Assembly (NCBI GenBank): GCA_963575745.1
Contig: CAUYUJ010015704.1
Coordinates: forward strand, 891,840 to 939,020
Reading direction: 5' to 3'
Source: Prorocentrum cordatum
Taxonomy: Eukaryota; Sar; Dinophyceae; Prorocentrales; Prorocentraceae
DNA length: 47,181 nucleotides
Shown piece after piece: positions 44,622 to 47,181 of this stretch. Within the stretch, counting starts at the first letter, position 1. Every line of letters begins with the position of its first letter. The notes beneath the pieces are model-generated. The model saw only the letters and a list, made by a program, of their open reading frames with translations, was not told the DNA's origin and ran no database searches. The position numbers were made by a program, and so were the translations under genes.

Positions 44622-44755
44622 GGGGTGAGTTTAAGCTGCGTGCGGGTGTTTGCCTCGGCCGCGCCGAGGCGACCAAGCTGTGGGAGCTGATCAGCCCCGT
44701 CATCGGCACCGTGGGTCGCGCGAAGAAGGCGATCCTCGAGGACGAGGATATTTAG
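44622..44755 (+). CDS. Terminal exon (segment T) of the unidentified gene
   Basis: Just after AAGATGAGG the reading GEFKLRAGVCLGRAEATKLW and ELISPVIGTVGRAKKAILED ends EDEDI and the stop TAG (44,753-44,755). The acidic tail, helical body and strong codon bias make this the clearest end point. Segments A to T are all on this strand and could form one protein rich in charged helices, but I cannot prove that they are spliced together. Confidence 0.6.
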
Positions 44756-44779
44756 GCTGGTTTCTGAGGCTTTGCGTGC

Positions 44780-45145
44780 CTCGAGTGCCTCGAGGGTGTC
44801 GAGGCTGCTACGTTCAGCGCAGGTGCTGCTGAACGGAACCGCAGCTGGCTCGAAGATGGCGGCATCGATGGCGTGTGCATGGCATGTTGGTTCAGATGCG
44901 TTTTCGTGCGCGCCTCGTGTCGAGGCTGCTACTCCCAGCAGGTGCTGCTGCAACGAACCACTGCTGGCTCGAAGATGGTGCCTCATGCCGTGGGCATTGC
45001 ATGTTGGATCAGATGCGTGAATTGTGCGTGCCACGTGTCGATGCTGCTACTCTCAGCAGGTGCTGCTGAAGTGAACCACTGCTGGCTCGAAGCTGGTGCC
45101 ACGATGCTGTGGGCATGGCATGTTGGCCCAGATGCGTTTTCGACA
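44780..45145 (+). repeat. ~120-bp minisatellite, three units
   Basis: GTGTCGAGGCTGCTAC at 44,796, 44,917 and (variant) 45,035, each followed by CAGGTGCTGCTG, GCTGGCTCGAAG and GGCATGTTGG. It begins 25 bp after the terminal exon's stop. Confidence 0.9.
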
Positions 45146-45332
45146 TGATAAAGTTTGAACTCGAGGCAGTGCCGTTGCCTCGAGAACAGGAGCACTGCGG
45201 ATCGAGCGGGGGCGGCCGATCATGAAAGGTGTCCTCTCTTCTCGTTGGTTCGGACTCCTGTTTAGGGGGGGGGGGGTTGTTGGACGGGCAAGGGGGAAGA
45301 GGAGGTGAAGGAAGATGATCATCCTCCCTCAC

Positions 45333-45378
45333 TTCCACCGCAGGTTTTCGAAATCGGTTTCGAAAACCTGCGGTGGAA
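45333..45378. repeat. Hairpin with perfect 21-bp arms
   Basis: 45,333-45,353 and 45,358-45,378 are exact complements around TCGG. A smaller pair (CTCGAGGCA/TGCCTCGAG) is at 45,160-45,184. 45,400-46,300 holds G-rich and GAGCGAAC repeats but no gene. Confidence 0.95.
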
Positions 45379-46309
45379 GGATGATGGAATGAGGAGGCGA
45401 TGCTGAGACGGATCGCCAGTCGAGGATATGCATGTCATATGCACCAGCTCGGAGGATGAGGGGAATGAGGCGAGGGCGCGTGCCCCCCCCCCCCGCGAAG
45501 TGCCGCCAAGTCACGGCCTCGACCGAGGCTGGAAGTGATATCGAGCGCGGGCGCTCGAGTGGCATGATGTGCGTCTCCGAGGGGCGGTGGTGGGGGGAGC
45601 CCACCCCCCAGCGGTGCTGATAGGATCCCCTGGACAACGCCCAGACTTGGCTCGACGATGTTACGTCTGTGTCCCTCGTTGCGGCCGAGGGCTGCCATCC
45701 CAGAAGGTGCCATCCCGAGGGCTGTCATCTCTGTCCCACGTCCGCTCCCCAAGTAGCAAGTGTGAGGGGGGGGGGGGATGGCAGAGGGAAGGGACGGAGG
45801 GAACGCGGGAGGAAGGATGGCAAAGGAATGACTGAAGGAAGGAGGGACTACGGGAGGAATAGGCGAGGACGGACGGAGGTAAGGAGGACGGAGGGAGGGA
45901 GGACGGGGGGGGAACAAGTACGGAGGGACGGGATAGGCAAATCAAGGGATCGATGATGGGGGGCGGACAGGGACCGAGGGGAACCTATAAAGACTTGAAG
46001 ATACCTTACATAACAAAAAGGCAAGGCATGTACAACAAACATAAGACATAACCCAAACAACACTACCAACGAAAAGAACAAACCATAGAGGTGGTTTCAT
46101 ACATCACAAAAGATGTCAGGGCACCCCGACTTGTCGATCGGAGTGGCGCGATTGATGGGCCTCTCGGCGCTTTCAGGTCGAACCTGCAACGTAACGTGTC
46201 GCGTGCAGCGAACGAGCAGCAACGAGCGAGCGAACGAGCGAGCGAACGAGGTGGCCACCGATGTGATCCGTAGACATCGGCTCAGCCTGTGTTGGCTAGC
46301 AGACCCGAC

Positions 46310-46705
46310 CCCCTTCCACAGGGACTGCGCGCAGGACTGTCGACCCCAAGGGGGTGGGCAGGGACTGCGCGCGGGCCGTCGGTCCCCAGGGGGTCGGGTG
46401 CGACTGCGCGCAGGGACAGCACGTCGGATCCCAAGGGTTCGACTGGAACGCCCTGCGCGCGGACAATCGGCCCCCAGGGCGTCGGCTGGCCTGCGCGCGG
46501 TGCCGTCGACCCCCGAGGGGGTCGGTTGGGACTGCGCGCGGGCCGTCACCATCATGGGGGCCGGCTGGGGCTGCGCGCTGGGACCGCCGGCTCCAAAAGG
46601 GGTCGGCTGGGACGTCCTGTGCGCGGACCGTCGGCCCCCAGAGTGTTGGCCGGCCTGCGCGCGGTACCATCGGCCCCCAAGGGGGTCGGTTGGGGCCCTC
46701 GCGCC
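46310..46705 (+). repeat. ~43-bp GC-rich minisatellite, about nine units
   Basis: CTGCGCGCGGGCCGTCGG and CCCCCAAGGGGGTCGGTTGG alternate. The second word contains a CCCC...GGGG inverted pair. It ends directly before the ATG at 46,716, so it could lie in that gene's leader or promoter. Confidence 0.9.
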
Positions 46706-46715
46706 TGGAGTCAAG

Positions 46716-47181
46716 ATGGATGCGATGGCCGCTGGCGTGGAGATGCTCGTGGCCGAGCCCGCTCCTGCAAGCGCCCCGCCTCCAAGCTCAGATGGGGGCG
46801 CTGGCCTCCGACGCTACCTGTTATCTCGCTGGAAGCAGGGCCTCGTGACAGCTAAGGACATCAGCAGCGCGGCTTACCACAGCGCCAACGCTGGGGCGAC
46901 GGGCGTCGCCGATCTCGCTCTCCCGCCTGATTCCACGAACCACGCGCGGCGCGTCAGGGGGGTGCTCCAGCTGAGGGCGCAGGGTGTTTTCTTTTCAACT
47001 GGGATCATGTGTTGGGACAAAAGAATAGAAGAACGGGCGTGTATCAATTTCCCATTTCATCTGCCACATGAAGCGTTCAGTTTGAGCTACAGGGCCGACC
47101 CCGATGATTTTAACGTGGCGCGGATCGCGCCTCCGCTGATGTGGGCGAACCACGCTGTGACGCAGAGGGTCGGTGTGAATC
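46716..47181 (+). CDS. N-terminal part of an unidentified protein, runs off the window
   Basis: From ATG 46,716 the frame stays open for 155 codons to the last base. MDAMAAGVEMLVAEPAPASA is followed by LRRYLLSRWKQGLVTAKDIS, SAAYHSANAGATGVADLALP, HARRVRGVLQLRAQGVFFST and RACINFPFHLPHEAFSLSYR. The central Leu/Trp/Ala segment resembles a short repeat seen widely in dinoflagellate hypothetical proteins (from memory, unchecked). Third positions are G/C-rich. No intron is apparent, so this could belong to a multicopy or element-associated gene. Function unknown. Confidence 0.6.
   Translation, partial: MDAMAAGVEMLVAEPAPASAPPPSSDGGAGLRRYLLSRWKQGLVTAKDISSAAYHSANAGATGVADLALPPDSTNHARRVRGVLQLRAQGVFFSTGIMCWDKRIEERACINFPFHLPHEAFSLSYRADPDDFNVARIAPPLMWANHAVTQRVGVN

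Noticed and set aside
46310-46705. CRISPR-like array
   Set aside because: Contiguous 43-bp units with graded divergence and no spacers; a minisatellite.
1-47181. Bacterial contamination as an explanation for the GC-rich ORFs
   Set aside because: Retroelement types, microsatellite introns and the spliced-leader-like motif are eukaryotic, and no operons or ribosome-binding-site-led genes are seen.

Overview
The window reads as nuclear DNA of a dinoflagellate. This is inference from several signs: GC-rich DNA crowded with microsatellites, minisatellites and palindromes; Ty1/copia-, LINE- and tyrosine-recombinase retroelement proteins of the kind dinoflagellates carry; short protein-coding islands set between CCT/GGA-rich tracts; and an 11-nt match to the 3' end of the dinoflagellate spliced leader. 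No rRNA or tRNA gene and no prokaryotic operon was seen. The genus cannot be fixed from the sequence.

Layout. 0-8 kb: dispersed repeats, simple repeats and small fold-back elements, with no convincing gene. 9.1-9.7 kb: a decayed LINE-type reverse transcriptase. 11.1-14.1 kb: a decayed Ty1/copia polyprotein (protease, integrase, RT and RNase H in order, broken by frameshifts and lost catalytic residues). 15.4-16.5 kb: an 89-bp minisatellite. 17,443-24,342: a nearly intact tyrosine-recombinase retrotransposon (DIRS/PAT/Ngaro-like). It has four tightly packed ORFs: a Cys-rich membrane protein, a Gag-like protein, an RT-RNaseH-methyltransferase protein and a tyrosine recombinase. Split direct repeats bracket them in the order A1-ORFs-B1-A2-B2. 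24.3-31.7 kb: simple repeats and several higher-order minisatellites. 30.8-31.8 kb: a fragment resembling the start of a mitochondrial branched-chain acyltransferase (E2). 33.0-34.4 kb: the 5' part of a second, related tyrosine-recombinase element. 36.2-44.755 kb: at least one plus-strand, many-exon gene of unknown function, ending in a clear terminal exon. Its introns are GGA/CCT tracts, and long palindromes sit at or near many exon edges; one 100-N gap interrupts it. 44.8-46.7 kb: further minisatellites. 46,716 to the end: the start of a good ORF that runs off the window.

The centre of interest is the 6.9-kb retrotransposon. RT and RNase H would make cDNA, the split repeats would template a circle, and the recombinase would integrate it without a target-site duplication. 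The C-terminal methyltransferase-like domain could modify element or host DNA. The A repeat also holds the relict-like spliced-leader 3' end, 26 nt upstream of the first ATG. A second, independent feature of note is the set of long near-perfect palindromes abutting exon-like segments between 35 and 45 kb.
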